The notes: a model not told the origin generated them from the letters alone. Numbered from the stretch's first letter, positions 7,953-17,309 are shown. The stretch: 64,000 nt of DNA from Halomarina pelagica (GCF_024228315.1 NZ_CP100454.1:2976001-3040000), one strand, 5' to 3'. Translations and numbers: made by a program.

Positions 7953-7976
7953 CCCCCTCCCGGGAGAGCGCCCGGT

Positions 7977-8807
7977 ATGGTTCACTCCGACTGGGGCGAC
8001 TGGCTCCTCCGGGCCGTCGAGGACGCCGACCCCGACGGGCTGGCCGCCTGGTACCTCGGGTGCAACGGTTTCGTGCTGAAGGCGAGCGACGGGACGACGA
8101 TCTTCGTCGACCCGTACCTCGGGACGGGCGACCCGCCGCGGACCGTCCGGATGATCCCCGTCCCGTTCAACCCGACGGACGTGCGCGAGGCGGACGCCGT
8201 CCTCGCCACCCACGAGCACACGGACCACGTCCACGGTCCGAGCCAGGCACCCATCCTCGCGGGGACGGACGCGACGTTCTACGCGCCGGACGCGGGCCTC
8301 GACGTGGTCGAGGACGAGGGCTGGACCGACGAGTGGGACCTCGGCGACGACCGGTTCGTCGAGGTGACCGAGGGCGACAGCTTCGAGGTGGGCGAGGTGA
8401 CCGTCCGCGTCGAGGGGGCGAACGACCCCGATGCCGAACACCCCGTCTCCTACGTGATCGAGCACGCGGGGCGGACGTTCTTCCACGGCGGCGACGCGCG
8501 CCCCGGCGAACCGTTCGAGTCCGTCGGCGAGCGCTACGAGATCGATCTCGGGGTCCTCGCCTTCGGGAGCGTCGGGATGATCCGGGACAAGGAGACGGGG
8601 GAACCGACGCGCACGCGGTGGTACTCCGACGAGAACATGATCGTCGAGGCCGCCGCGCAACTCGACCTCGACCGACTCCAGCCGACCCACTGGGACATGT
8701 GGCGGGGGATGACGGCCGATCCGACGGCCCTGTTCGACCACGCGCGGAGCTTCGACGCCCCGCGCCGCGTCGAGATCCGCGAGATCGGCGACCGGACGGA
8801 CGTCTGA
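7977..8807 (+). CDS. MBL-fold metal-dependent hydrolase (UlaG-like)
   Basis: A 276-residue metallo-beta-lactamase-fold hydrolase. The metal-binding signature HEHTDH is at residues 79-84; a further FFHGGD metal ligand block follows near residue 163 and a late histidine is in 'PTHWDMW'. The overall layout (early 'VDPYLGTGD', then the His motif) resembles UlaG/L-ascorbate-6-phosphate lactonase-like proteins rather than RNase Z. Substrate cannot be deduced; archaeal UlaG-like proteins are mostly uncharacterised. Probably co-transcribed with the preceding small gene. Confidence 0.9.
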   Translation: MVHSDWGDWLLRAVEDADPDGLAAWYLGCNGFVLKASDGTTIFVDPYLGTGDPPRTVRMIPVPFNPTDVREADAVLATHEHTDHVHGPSQAPILAGTDATFYAPDAGLDVVEDEGWTDEWDLGDDRFVEVTEGDSFEVGEVTVRVEGANDPDAEHPVSYVIEHAGRTFFHGGDARPGEPFESVGERYEIDLGVLAFGSVGMIRDKETGEPTRTRWYSDENMIVEAAAQLDLDRLQPTHWDMWRGMTADPTALFDHARSFDAPRRVEIREIGDRTDV

Positions 8808-8867
8808 CCCCGATCCGGGATCGACACGCATAGATTTAATACAAAATAACGAGACGTTCATCTATTC

Positions 8868-9872
8868 ATGAGTGATGCAGAGACGGACGTCGTCACCGCC
8901 GAGGAGGACGGGGTCGCGGTGGAGAAGTCGTTCGCGCCGGACGACTTCCCCGTTCCCGCGATCGCCTTCGTCGTCGAGAACGCGCGCGACGACCGGGCCG
9001 TCGTGCGCGTGACCGACGACCTCCCCGACGGGGTGGCCCCCGACGACGTGGGGTTCCACCCCGAGTACGGCGAGGACTGCTGGCGGGTCGAAGACGGCCG
9101 GCTCGTCTTCGAACGGGCGCTCGACGCCGCCGAGACGTACACGACGGTCTACGGACTCCGCGACGCCGATCTCGCCGCCGTCGAGCGGTTCCTCGTCGAA
9201 CCGACCCTCGACGCGCTGGACCCGGCGGAGGCGGATTCCCGCGACGACGCCGGTCACCCCGGCCGCGTCGACGTCCCCCCGGTGGACGCCGAGGCCGTCC
9301 TGGGGTCGGACGACGAGGCGACGGACGGCGCAGAGCGGGATCTCGAGAGCGGGGGTGACGACGGGCTGATCGGGCCGCTACCGCTCTCGGAGCCGGGCGT
9401 CGCGGGTGACGACGCCGCGGACGGCTCCGACGGCCCCACCCACTCCGCTGCGGGCGGGTTGGCGACGCGGTTGGCCGCCGAACTCGAATCCGGCGACGTG
9501 GACGACGGGACGAGGGAGGTCCTCGCGTCGCACCTCGGCGGCGCGACGGGGAGCGTCGACGCCCGCATCGAACGGCTCCAGGCCGACGTGGCCGACCTCC
9601 GCGCGTACGCCGACGCGCTTGAGTCCTTCCTCGACGAGAACGGGGACGCCCAGCGGGTGCTCGGTGATCTCCGCGAGGAACTGGCGTCGGTCGCGGAGCG
9701 CGTCCGAAGCGTCGAGGACCGGTCGACGGCGACCCGCGACGGCGTCCGGGAAGTGAGCGACAGGGTCGACGACCTCGAGTCGACCGTCGCCGACGTCGAG
9801 GCCGACCTCGACGCCTTCGAGGGCTTCCGCGAGCGGGTGGCGAGCGTCTTCGGCGCGGGCGACGGAGTCTGA
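8868..9872 (+). CDS. Two-part protein: Ig-like N-domain and C-terminal coiled coil
   Basis: A 334-residue acidic protein, haloarchaea-type. Residues 15-110 form a beta-rich module (VEKSFAPDDFPVPAIAF..., ending TTVYGLRDAD) resembling an immunoglobulin-like domain. A disordered acidic/Gly linker covers about 125-205. Residues 220-325 are heptad-rich coiled coil. No signal peptide or membrane segment is seen, so it should be cytoplasmic. Leaderless promoter likely: TTTAATACAAAA at about 8834. It precedes another unknown gene by 44 nt, so they may act together. A scaffold or partitioning role is conceivable; nothing proves it. Confidence 0.75.
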   Translation: MSDAETDVVTAEEDGVAVEKSFAPDDFPVPAIAFVVENARDDRAVVRVTDDLPDGVAPDDVGFHPEYGEDCWRVEDGRLVFERALDAAETYTTVYGLRDADLAAVERFLVEPTLDALDPAEADSRDDAGHPGRVDVPPVDAEAVLGSDDEATDGAERDLESGGDDGLIGPLPLSEPGVAGDDAADGSDGPTHSAAGGLATRLAAELESGDVDDGTREVLASHLGGATGSVDARIERLQADVADLRAYADALESFLDENGDAQRVLGDLREELASVAERVRSVEDRSTATRDGVREVSDRVDDLESTVADVEADLDAFEGFRERVASVFGAGDGV

Positions 9873-9916
9873 CCGCAACCGTTCGGGTTTTATCTCCGCG
9901 GCGTGAGCGTCCGACA

Positions 9917-10801
9917 ATGGCAACCATCAGCGTCGCCGTTCCGCGGAAGGGGCGGCCGCTCGAGGCGGTCCTCGAACGCCTCGCCGCCCGGACCGGCGCG
10001 CGAGGGGTGGCCGACGACGTCGTCTCGACGCTCCGGTACGAGAAGGCACTCACGAAGGGCACGCAGACGACCGACGCGCCGGTCTACGACCGACTCGCCG
10101 CCTACAGCGACCGCGACGATCCGTACGCCCCGGAGTACACGCTGCTCCGCGACGCGCGCGCGGGCTTCCCGCGGCGCGTCGTCTTCGACTCGCTCACGAT
10201 CCCGGCGGGCGATCACGACCTCCTGCTGGTCGGCCGCGAGGAGCCGTTCCGCTCGCTCCGCAAGCACGAGTTCGCCCTCGGGTTCGACAGCGCCGATCTC
10301 GTGCTGGAGGAAGTGGTCACGCTCGACGCCGACCCGCTCGCGGACATCGAGGCGGTCAACGGTCGGATCGACCCGCGGGACACCGACGTTCGCGTCGTCG
10401 GCGGACTCGGAGACACCGTCTACCACACGCTCCTCGCGACGCCCGTCGTAGGCGACGGCGACCTCGACCGTTCGTTCGTCGAGGGGTACGCCGGCCCGCT
10501 GTGCGTCTCGCCGCGCTACGAGCGCCTGGTCGAGGCGGTCCTCGGGACGCGCGCGACCGAGGACGTCGAGTTCTGCTACCCCGCGGAGTCGGAGACCGAG
10601 GAGGAGGCCATCTCGGACGCGGGGCTCGGCGTGTACGTCACCGTCACCGGGTCGACCGCGCGCGACCACGGCCTCGTCCTCGGCGAGCGGCTCTTCCCGA
10701 GCGAGACGGTCCTCCTCGAGAACCGGCGCGAACTCACGTCGGCGGAGGCCGGCGTGAAGGAGCTGTTCTCGTCGGCGGAGACCGAACTCACCGTTCGGTG
10801 A
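9917..10801 (+). CDS. HisG-like fold protein of unknown function
   Basis: A 294-residue protein starting MATISVAVPRKGRPLEAVLERL, which resembles the opening strand-helix of ATP phosphoribosyltransferase (HisG; 'iAvPkGRl'). Later blocks (ADLVLEEVVTLDADPLADIEAV and ETVLLENRREL) sit roughly where HisG has its 'ADAIVDLVSTG' and 'SSARLIVN' segments. The match is weak and the phosphoribosyl-binding signature is not clear, so this may be a divergent periplasmic-binding-protein-II-fold protein without HisG activity. No other histidine genes are nearby. Follows the coiled-coil protein gene by 44 nt. Confidence 0.5.
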   Translation: MATISVAVPRKGRPLEAVLERLAARTGARGVADDVVSTLRYEKALTKGTQTTDAPVYDRLAAYSDRDDPYAPEYTLLRDARAGFPRRVVFDSLTIPAGDHDLLLVGREEPFRSLRKHEFALGFDSADLVLEEVVTLDADPLADIEAVNGRIDPRDTDVRVVGGLGDTVYHTLLATPVVGDGDLDRSFVEGYAGPLCVSPRYERLVEAVLGTRATEDVEFCYPAESETEEEAISDAGLGVYVTVTGSTARDHGLVLGERLFPSETVLLENRRELTSAEAGVKELFSSAETELTVR

Positions 10802-10850
10802 CCGCCGATGGCCGGACGCGGCGGGACCGTCGCGTCCCGCGACCGCTCGA

Positions 10851-11717
10851 TCACTCCGGCGCGAGCGGTTCGTCGCCGTCCCATCGGTAGAACCCCTCGC
10901 CCGCCTTCTTCCCCAGCTTCCCCGCGCGGACCTTCCTGCGGAGGAGGGCCGGGGGGCGGAAGCGCTCGCCCAGTTCCTCGCGGAGGTACTCGAGGACGTG
11001 CAGGCGCACGTCAAGCCCCACGCGGTCGGTGAGTTCGAGCGGCCCGACCGGGTGGTTGTAGCCCTCCCGCATCGCCCGGTCGATGGCGGCGGGGGAGGCG
11101 ACGCCCCCCTCGACCATCCGGATGGCCTCCGCGCCGAGCGCGACGCCGAGCCGCGAGGTCGCGAACCCCGGGAAGTCCTCGACGACGACCGTCCGCTTCC
11201 CCACCTCGTCGAGGGTGGTGACCGCCCACTCGCGCGTCTCGTCGCTCGTCCGCTCGGCGACGATCACCTCGACGAGGTCCATCAGGTGCGGCGGGTTGAA
11301 GAAGTGCAGGCCGACGAAGCGTTCGGGCCGCGAGACGGCGCTCGCGAGTTCGGTCACGGAGAGCGACGAGGTGTTCGTCGCGAGGACGGCGTCGGTCGGC
11401 GCGTGTTCGTTCACCTCGGCGAACACGGACCGCTTGAGGTCCATCTCCTCGGGGATCGCCTCGACGACGAGGTCGGCGTCGCGGACGGCCGCCGCGAGGT
11501 CGGTCGTCCCCGTCATCCGAGCGAGCGTCTCGTCCCGGCGGTCGGGCGCGACCTTCCCCAGTTCGACGCCCTTCTCGAGGTTCTCTCGCACCTGGTCGAG
11601 TCCCGCCTCGACGAGTTCCGCGTCGACGTCCCGGACGACGACGTCGTGACCCGCCATCGCGAACACCTGTCCGATCCCGTGGCCCATGCTCCCGGCACCC
11701 AGTACTGCGACGTGCAT
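10851..11717 (-). CDS. 3-hydroxyacyl-CoA dehydrogenase
   Basis: NAD-dependent short/medium-chain 3-hydroxyacyl-CoA dehydrogenase (HbdA/PaaH type), oxidising 3-hydroxyacyl-CoA to 3-ketoacyl-CoA in beta-oxidation or the reverse in synthesis. Rossmann motif GAGSMG at residues 7-12; catalytic His138 in GLHFFNPP and Glu150 in DLVEVI; the C-terminal dimerisation domain ends with the common 'GKLGKKAGEGFYRW' block. Length 288 is normal. It stands alone and convergent with the unknown gene before it. It may feed the same acyl-CoA pool as the 41.6-46 kb cluster. Confidence 0.93.
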   Translation of the reverse strand: MHVAVLGAGSMGHGIGQVFAMAGHDVVVRDVDAELVEAGLDQVRENLEKGVELGKVAPDRRDETLARMTGTTDLAAAVRDADLVVEAIPEEMDLKRSVFAEVNEHAPTDAVLATNTSSLSVTELASAVSRPERFVGLHFFNPPHLMDLVEVIVAERTSDETREWAVTTLDEVGKRTVVVEDFPGFATSRLGVALGAEAIRMVEGGVASPAAIDRAMREGYNHPVGPLELTDRVGLDVRLHVLEYLREELGERFRPPALLRRKVRAGKLGKKAGEGFYRWDGDEPLAPE

Positions 11718-12389
11718 ACGCCCCCTGACGCGCGGGGGAACAAAGGTGTACGTCGTCCGTGCCTCCGGGTTCCCCGCGACGGAGGGCAGTGGGCGTCCGG
11801 GACGCGGTCGACGGAGCGTGAAGCGTTATCGGACGACTCCCCGCCCGACGTTCGGACACGCGGTGAACGGTACCGACGTCGGACACGGACCTATCTCACC
11901 CGCCGCGTTCGAGCCGTCCACGGCGACGCGCTCTCCCCGGCCGCGAACGCGACGGCCGCGTTCGGCCCGTTCATCCCGGAGCAGACCAGCGACGGGTTCG
12001 ACCCCGGCGACTCGGTCGGGTCGGACGCCGATCGAGGGTGAGCCCGGCGCGAAACGTTCACGTAACGGGGGCTGTCCCCCCGTCGGTCGCGACCCGACCG
12101 CTGTAAGCTCACCTTCGAGAGAAGCTCCCAACGATGACGACGATGACCTGATGACCGAGAACCGCCGCAGGCAGTCGACTTCCCGGCGATCTGCGCCCTC
12201 CCTCGATACGCTCGACGGTAGCCCGGTTCATACCCGCCGTCCGGCTCCCGTCGAGACGAGCGGTGATCCGGACGACGTTCCGCTCCGATCGCGTCGCGTA
12301 CGTTCCGATTTCTACGCGTCATATCGACTATATTACAATAAGTACTCCGGTCGATGATCGGGTGTGCCACAGCGCACAGACGACCACAC
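11718..12389. other. Gene-poor stretch, 670 nt
   Basis: No gene can be supported. Open frames on both strands here are Arg/Ser-rich or lack family resemblance. A GC hairpin, ACGGGGG-CTGTC-CCCCCGT, lies at about 12065-12083. AT-rich elements at about 12327-12345 (ACTATATTACAATAAG) are 45-60 nt before the next gene and are its likely promoter. Confidence 0.5.
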
Positions 12390-13418
12390 ATGAGTGACGA
12401 CAATCGAGGCACGCAGACGGAGCAGGGAGAATCGTACGTTGAAGCAGTCCGCGAGCAGCTCACGTCCCGCCGGAGCTTTCTGGCGGGGTCGGCGGCCGCC
12501 GCGGGAGCGGTCGGTCTCGGGGGGGTGGGCGTCGTCGGTGCACACGGCGACGAGCGGAAGAAGGACGATCACGCGAAGAAAGCGATGAAGGACGGGAAGG
12601 CCGACGACGGATCGCGTCCGTTCGCGGGCGTCGAGTTCACCAACCAGTTCTCGGGCGGTCGGTCGGTCGTCGTCGACGAAGTGGTCCTCTCTGCGGGCGG
12701 CTTCGTCGCCATCCACGACCTCAGCCTCCTGGACGGGAAGGTACTCGAGAGCGTCGTCGGGGTCACGGAGTTTCTCGAGGCGGGCGAGCACCACGAGGTG
12801 CGTGCGACGCTGTTCGACGTGAAGGGCGCGGACTTCGAGACGGACCGACTCGAGGCGAGCCAGCCGCTCATCGCGATGCCTCACCTCGACACGAACGGTA
12901 CCGAGACCTACGACTTCGTCGCCACCGGCGGGAAGCAGGACGGACCGTACCTCGAAGCCGGACAGGCGGTCGTCGATCTCGGGTTCGTCACCGTCGGGGA
13001 GGACGGGGCGGACGACTGCGACGGGAGCACGGCGTTCGCGACGATCGACTTCGAGAACCAGGTTTCGGACGGGCGATCGATCGTCGTCGACGAGGTGGTC
13101 CTCTCTGAAGGCGGCTTCGTCGCCATCCACGACCGAACGCTCCTGGAGGGGAACGTGATCGGAAGCGTGATCGGGGTCTCCGCGTTCCTCCCGCCGGGCG
13201 TACACTACGACGTGCCGGTGACGCTGTTCGAGGTGAAGGGTGCGGACTTCGAGACGGATCGGCTGACGAAGACCCAGCCGCTCATCCCGATGCCCCACCT
13301 CGACACGAACGACACCGAGACCTACGACTTCGTCACCACGGAGGGGAAGGAAGACGGCCCGTACGTGAAGGCGGGCAACGCGGTGGTCGACCTGGGGATC
13401 GTGACCGTCGACGAGTGA
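12390..13418 (+). CDS. Exported protein with two DUF7282 repeats
   Basis: 342 residues from the ATG at 12390 (MSDDNRG). A twin-arginine signal (SRRSFLAGSAAAAGAVGLGG) is followed by a charged linker and two tandem copies of the haloarchaeal DUF7282 domain: each has a 'FxNQxSxGRSxVVDEVVLSxGGFVAIHD' strand block and ends with 'MPHLDTNxTETYDFV'. The domains occur on exported or surface proteins; the role is unknown. The two copies are very alike in DNA (around 12664-12720 and 13078-13134), implying recent duplication. Confidence 0.85.
   Translation: MSDDNRGTQTEQGESYVEAVREQLTSRRSFLAGSAAAAGAVGLGGVGVVGAHGDERKKDDHAKKAMKDGKADDGSRPFAGVEFTNQFSGGRSVVVDEVVLSAGGFVAIHDLSLLDGKVLESVVGVTEFLEAGEHHEVRATLFDVKGADFETDRLEASQPLIAMPHLDTNGTETYDFVATGGKQDGPYLEAGQAVVDLGFVTVGEDGADDCDGSTAFATIDFENQVSDGRSIVVDEVVLSEGGFVAIHDRTLLEGNVIGSVIGVSAFLPPGVHYDVPVTLFEVKGADFETDRLTKTQPLIPMPHLDTNDTETYDFVTTEGKEDGPYVKAGNAVVDLGIVTVDE
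12664..12720 (+). repeat. Direct repeat inside the DUF7282 gene, copy 1
   Basis: Codons for VVVDEVVLSAGGFVAIHD here are nearly identical at the DNA level to 13078-13134 (copy 2), differing at only a few bases, including silent ones. Marks the intragenic domain duplication. Confidence 0.7.
13078..13134 (+). repeat. Direct repeat inside the DUF7282 gene, copy 2
   Basis: Second copy of the block at 12664-12720, offset by 414 nt (one domain length, 138 codons). Confidence 0.7.
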
Positions 13419-13643
13419 CGGTCGCGACCCCGGCCGAATTCGACCTCGCCAGTCGAACTGCACGAACCGCACTCCGTACATCTATCGATCGTTTTCGGCT
13501 AATTGACCACTGATGAGAGAACGAGGAGGGCACCACTCACAGTCCGGATGAAGCCGCGTTGGAATGCGGAATATGAGGACGAGTGGCGCAAGTCGCCAGA
13601 GGGTTGTAGGCATTCAAGTTACATCGTAACGGGTCAGTGAACG

Positions 13644-14042
13644 ATGAAGAGAAGACACTGTGTAAGTCTCCTCGTTTCGGCAGTAACCGGATGTTCCGCG
13701 TTACAGTCAGATCGTACGGATTTCTCCGGAATCAAACGCAACTGCGACTGGGAATCCGGTGAGTCGAGGATCTCAGCTACTTGCGAAATGTTTTCCGGGA
13801 CTAGCGTTCGGAAGGTCCTTTTGAACGATGGTGGTGACGTTTCGATCGATTGTAAGGCTAAGCTGGATCAGGGAACTATCGAGTTCACCCTGTGGACGCC
13901 GACCGAGGAAGTGCTGTGGGAGCAAACGGGCCGCAGTTTCGAGGCGATCCAGCGGGTATCGATCGAACGGAGCGGCACGTATCGATTCGTGATTCAGGGT
14001 GCCGAGGCAGTTGGTCAATTCGAACTGTCGTGGACAACGTGA
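13644..14042 (+). CDS. Small exported lipoprotein
   Basis: 132 residues with an N-terminal signal ending in a lipobox (VTGC, Cys17), then a beta-rich domain with two further cysteines before residue 50 and one near 73; such a layout suggests a small Ig-like extracellular domain. No family recognised. The gene and its flanks (13490-14310) are clearly less GC-rich than the surrounding DNA and use more A/T-ending codons, a sign of horizontal acquisition. Surface location is inferred from the signal. Confidence 0.7.
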   Translation: MKRRHCVSLLVSAVTGCSALQSDRTDFSGIKRNCDWESGESRISATCEMFSGTSVRKVLLNDGGDVSIDCKAKLDQGTIEFTLWTPTEEVLWEQTGRSFEAIQRVSIERSGTYRFVIQGAEAVGQFELSWTT

Positions 14043-14311
14043 CGGAAGTGATTGCTAGATGCGGTACCCGTTCACAGATCGAGTACCTTCCCCACCTGCA
14101 TCTCCCCTCGAATCGGATCACGTCTGGCGGTTTCTCGCTCGAACAGCACCTCCCGGGATCTCGCCAGTAGCACTCATCAGCACTCCACCCTTCGACGTTC
14201 TGAACCGGATGACTAGCCACATTTCATATCGCGAGATAGGGTTTATTCGACGCGCACCCGACGCGGAATTCGGTTGCTACGCGGGCGACAGATGGTGGGG
14301 TCGGGGGCACG

Positions 14312-15346
14312 TCACGTCAGCGTGTAGATGTTCGCCTCGTAGACCCCGCGGACGCGGTCGCCCCAGTTGTGGGTGTAGGTGTCGATGACGTCCGTCGCCA
14401 CGTCCCCCCGGAGGTACTTGACGATCCCGCGGTCGCCGGTGCGATCCCGCAGGTGGGTCGTGAAGAAGTGCCGGAAGTAGTGCGGCGTCACGTTCTCGCT
14501 AGCGCCCCCGCCGGTCCGGTACCATCCCCGGGCCTCCGCGTGGCGCTTTACGGTCGCCCGAACCCGAGGCGGAGTGAGGCGCTCGCCCCAGTCCTCGCGG
14601 GTGCTGACGAACAGCGGTTCGGCGGGTGAGCGGGCGTCGGGGCGGATCGCGAGCCAGCGAACGAGCGCCTCCGCGAGTTCCGAATCGACCGGTACGACGG
14701 TCGCCCGTTTGCGCTTGTTCGAGGCGGACCGTTCCTCGCCGTTGACGACGGTTCCCCGCGCGGGATCGCTCGCGACGAAGAGCGAGTTCGGCCGGCCGTC
14801 GAGCTGCGGACGCGGGGCGACCGAGTACGCCGCTCGGACCGCCGGCTCGTCGAGGTGAACGTCGCGGAGGTCGAGGTTACAGGCTTCGCCGACCCGCATT
14901 CCCGTCTTCAGTAGCGTCAGGACGACCGCCCGTTCGAGCGGGTGGGTGACGCTCGCGACGAACTCGCGCATCGCCGGAACGCCGATCTCGCGGCGCTCGG
15001 GGTCGGTGTCGATCGACTCGTCCATCTCGGAGGTCACGAGCGCCATCGGGTTTGCGTCGAACGCGCCCGTCTGGGCCATGTACGCGTAGAACCGGTGGAC
15101 GTACGTCGCGTAGGTGGCGACGGTGCTCGGGGCGTGCTTCCCCCGGAGCGAGTGAACCCAGGCGAGACACTCCCGCTGTCCGGCACTCGCGGGCGTCTCT
15201 CCGTCGGCGGCGACGAACGCTTCGAACTGCCGTAGGACTCGCTCGTAGGCCGACCGGGTCCGCTCCGAACGCCCGTGATAGGTCATGTCCTGCAAAAAGT
15301 ACTCCACGGGGTCTGCGTCCTTCCCGACAGTGTGGTCTCGGCTCAT
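14312..15346 (-). CDS. Tyrosine recombinase/integrase (XerC/D-like)
   Basis: A 344-residue site-specific recombinase. The SAM-like N-terminal DNA-binding domain covers about residues 10-105; the catalytic domain has Arg151 (TGMRVGEA), the HxxR box His289-Arg292 (HYFRHFF) and nucleophile Tyr324 (IDTYTH). The usual 'LGH' box before the tyrosine reads YLRGDVATD, so the second conserved histidine is missing there. It overlaps the upstream DUF5805 gene by 4 nt (ATGA), a pairing common in haloarchaeal chromosomes. It may be a resident Xer-type protein rather than an element integrase, since no att sites or phage genes surround it. Confidence 0.85.
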   Translation of the reverse strand: MSRDHTVGKDADPVEYFLQDMTYHGRSERTRSAYERVLRQFEAFVAADGETPASAGQRECLAWVHSLRGKHAPSTVATYATYVHRFYAYMAQTGAFDANPMALVTSEMDESIDTDPERREIGVPAMREFVASVTHPLERAVVLTLLKTGMRVGEACNLDLRDVHLDEPAVRAAYSVAPRPQLDGRPNSLFVASDPARGTVVNGEERSASNKRKRATVVPVDSELAEALVRWLAIRPDARSPAEPLFVSTREDWGERLTPPRVRATVKRHAEARGWYRTGGGASENVTPHYFRHFFTTHLRDRTGDRGIVKYLRGDVATDVIDTYTHNWGDRVRGVYEANIYTLT

Positions 15347-15936
15347 CGCCCGTCGTACCCCTTCCCGCTCCGACGGTCAGACGTGGGTGTCGTCCCCGAG
15401 CGCGAGCGCGATGGACGGCGATCGCGGGGCCCGCGATCGGTCCCGTCCTCGCTTCGTCGCCGGCCGCGATCCCGGCGCTGACGTCGAACCCGATCCTCGC
15501 CCGATACGTCAGTTCCTGACGAGCGGGCGTCGCGTTCCAGTGACGCCCGCTCGTCCGCGTCCGACTCGACGAGGGCGTATCCGCCGTGTCGACCGCTGTA
15601 TCGAACGCGTCCCTCGCGCTGAAGCGTCTCGAGGGCATCGTCGAGACGGCCCTCGACGTTGCCCGCGAGGTGAGCGAGGAGATCGTCCCACGAGAGATAC
15701 TCCTCCCGTCGAAGAAGTTCGAGGAGCGTGGTTTCGAGGCCCTCACTCCGGGGGGTAACGTCTCCCTCAGGGCCTTCCGCCGGATCGAGATCGAACCCCC
15801 GCCTCCCGGCCTGCACCATCGTCCTCACGAATTCGCTCTGGCTCATGTCGAGGGCGTCGGCGTGATCTACCCACTCCTCCTTCTGGTAGCGCGGCACGTA
15901 CGTCTTCACCGCCGTACGATCATCGTCATCGGTCAC
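15343..15936 (-). CDS. DUF5805 protein, putative DNA-binding
   Basis: A 197-residue protein whose N-terminus (KTYVPRYQKEEWVDHADALDMSQSEFVRTMVQAGRRGF) has the strand-helix-helix outline of ribbon-helix-helix regulators, followed by a winged-helix-like segment (residues 65-115) and a very basic, Arg/Ser/Asp-rich tail. The family name DUF5805 is from memory. The stop overlaps the integrase start by 4 nt, so the two are translated together; it may help the recombinase bind DNA or regulate it. Confidence 0.75.
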   Translation of the reverse strand: MTDDDDRTAVKTYVPRYQKEEWVDHADALDMSQSEFVRTMVQAGRRGFDLDPAEGPEGDVTPRSEGLETTLLELLRREEYLSWDDLLAHLAGNVEGRLDDALETLQREGRVRYSGRHGGYALVESDADERASLERDARSSGTDVSGEDRVRRQRRDRGRRRSEDGTDRGPRDRRPSRSRSGTTPTSDRRSGKGYDGR

Positions 15937-16297
15937 GACCTGTCTATTCCCGTGAGAGACAATCAGTGTTGTCCTACGCTACTCGATAATGGCCCTTATC
16001 CTGCTCAAGTTCACTATCAATCTCGGAAAAATAGTACTCTACTACTGGATATTAGTGAATACGTGGGGCCACGTACGGAGATATCCTATCCTCACGGACG
16101 ACCCTCGCCTTCGGTTCGGCGGGATGCCGTCGTTCCGTTCTCTGTGTCGCGCTCGAGGTGGGTACGTTCCTGACTGTTATTCGTATTCCTCCTCGGGCCG
16201 GTCCGTTCCTGATTGGGGTAGCGATTCGCGTCGTCCGTCGGGACGGTGCGTCGGGGGTGAACGCGACGTTATCGTGCGTCACTCGCTATCCTTTCCT
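15937..16297. other. Intergenic region, 360 nt, with a palindrome
   Basis: No gene supported. AT-rich for this genome. ACGTGG-GG-CCACGT at 16061-16074 is a perfect 6-base inverted repeat and could be a regulator site for either divergent gene (15936 leftward, 16298 rightward). Confidence 0.4.
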
Positions 16298-17017
16298 ATG
16301 GTCGACGAATCCACGGACTCCTCGGACTTCGATCCCAGGGAACACGACGCCCGGGAGGTCGCGAGCGAAACCGCGGACGATCCCGAGCGGTTCCTCTCGT
16401 TGATGCCTCACTACTATCGGGGGGAGGTCTCGAACATGAAGTCGCTCATGGACCGGATGGACCTCACCGTCGACTGGGCGATCGCCGTCCTCGTCGCGTT
16501 GCTCGCCCTGTCCTTCGAGAGTCCGGATCGGCCGCCGCACCTCCTGCTCATCGGCATGGGCGCGATGACGATGTTCCTCCTGTTCGACGTGCGACGCTAC
16601 CGGACGTTCGACGCGACGCGGTCGCGGGTCCGCATGATCGAGGAGAACCTGTTCGCCAACGCGTTCGACCCGAGGGGAGCGGAGCGCGCCGAGTGGCGAG
16701 GAGAGATGAGCGACGACCTCAGAGCGCCCACGTTGAAGGTAACGACGCGCGAGGCGGTCGCGCGCAGGCTCCGCCGCGTCTACCTGCCGCTGCTCACGGT
16801 CCTCCTGATCGCGTGGGCGTACCGAATCACGGTCTTCGTGTCGGGGGAGACGTGGACCGAGACCGCTGCCGTACCGGGGGTACCGGGGACCGTCGTCACG
16901 GCCGGCGTCGTACTGTACTACGTCGTCCTCGTGGCGATCGCCTACTGGCCGAAACGGCGCGAGGCGATGGGTGAGTTCCACGATGAACGACCGGGCGAGT
17001 GGAAGCGACCGGGGTGA
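16298..17017 (+). CDS. DUF2270 membrane protein
   Basis: 239 residues from ATG at 16298; longer in-frame starts upstream give an implausible N-terminus. The family motif PHYYRGEVSNMKSLMDRMDLTVDW (residues 37-60) is characteristic of DUF2270. Four hydrophobic segments: about 60-77, 81-96, 165-183 and 193-215. Inner-membrane location. The family is found in haloarchaea and some bacteria; function unknown. Confidence 0.88.
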   Translation: MVDESTDSSDFDPREHDAREVASETADDPERFLSLMPHYYRGEVSNMKSLMDRMDLTVDWAIAVLVALLALSFESPDRPPHLLLIGMGAMTMFLLFDVRRYRTFDATRSRVRMIEENLFANAFDPRGAERAEWRGEMSDDLRAPTLKVTTREAVARRLRRVYLPLLTVLLIAWAYRITVFVSGETWTETAAVPGVPGTVVTAGVVLYYVVLVAIAYWPKRREAMGEFHDERPGEWKRPG

Positions 17018-17309
17018 CGCGGCGCGGCGTGACCGATGAGTCTCTCCTAATCCCCGGTGTTCTTGCCGACCTCCCCGGTGTACCCTCGACGTTTCCGCGC
17101 TCTTGCGAACGACCACGCCGACACGTACACCACATATCGCTATATCAACTTGCACGGGGGCCGGTGGTGTCGGACGGTTCCGGGCCCCGTCGATCGTCTC
17201 TGTCTGATAGTTCCCCCGGTCGAACGTCCACGACCGGTGGTCATCGACGGTATCTACGCGGCCCTTCGGTTCCGTAGTCTCCACCGCCGATGCTCCGTGA
17301 AGCGGGTAG
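17018..17309. other. Intergenic region, 292 nt
   Basis: Nothing supported in either strand. It lies between the DUF2270 gene and the 3' end of a degraded methyltransferase gene. Confidence 0.5.

Noticed and set aside
11826-12131. Possible gene or ketoacyl-synthase-like tail (GMNGPNAAVAFA on the minus strand near 11930-11990)
   Set aside because: Resemblance is a few residues only, and no start or upstream domain supports it.
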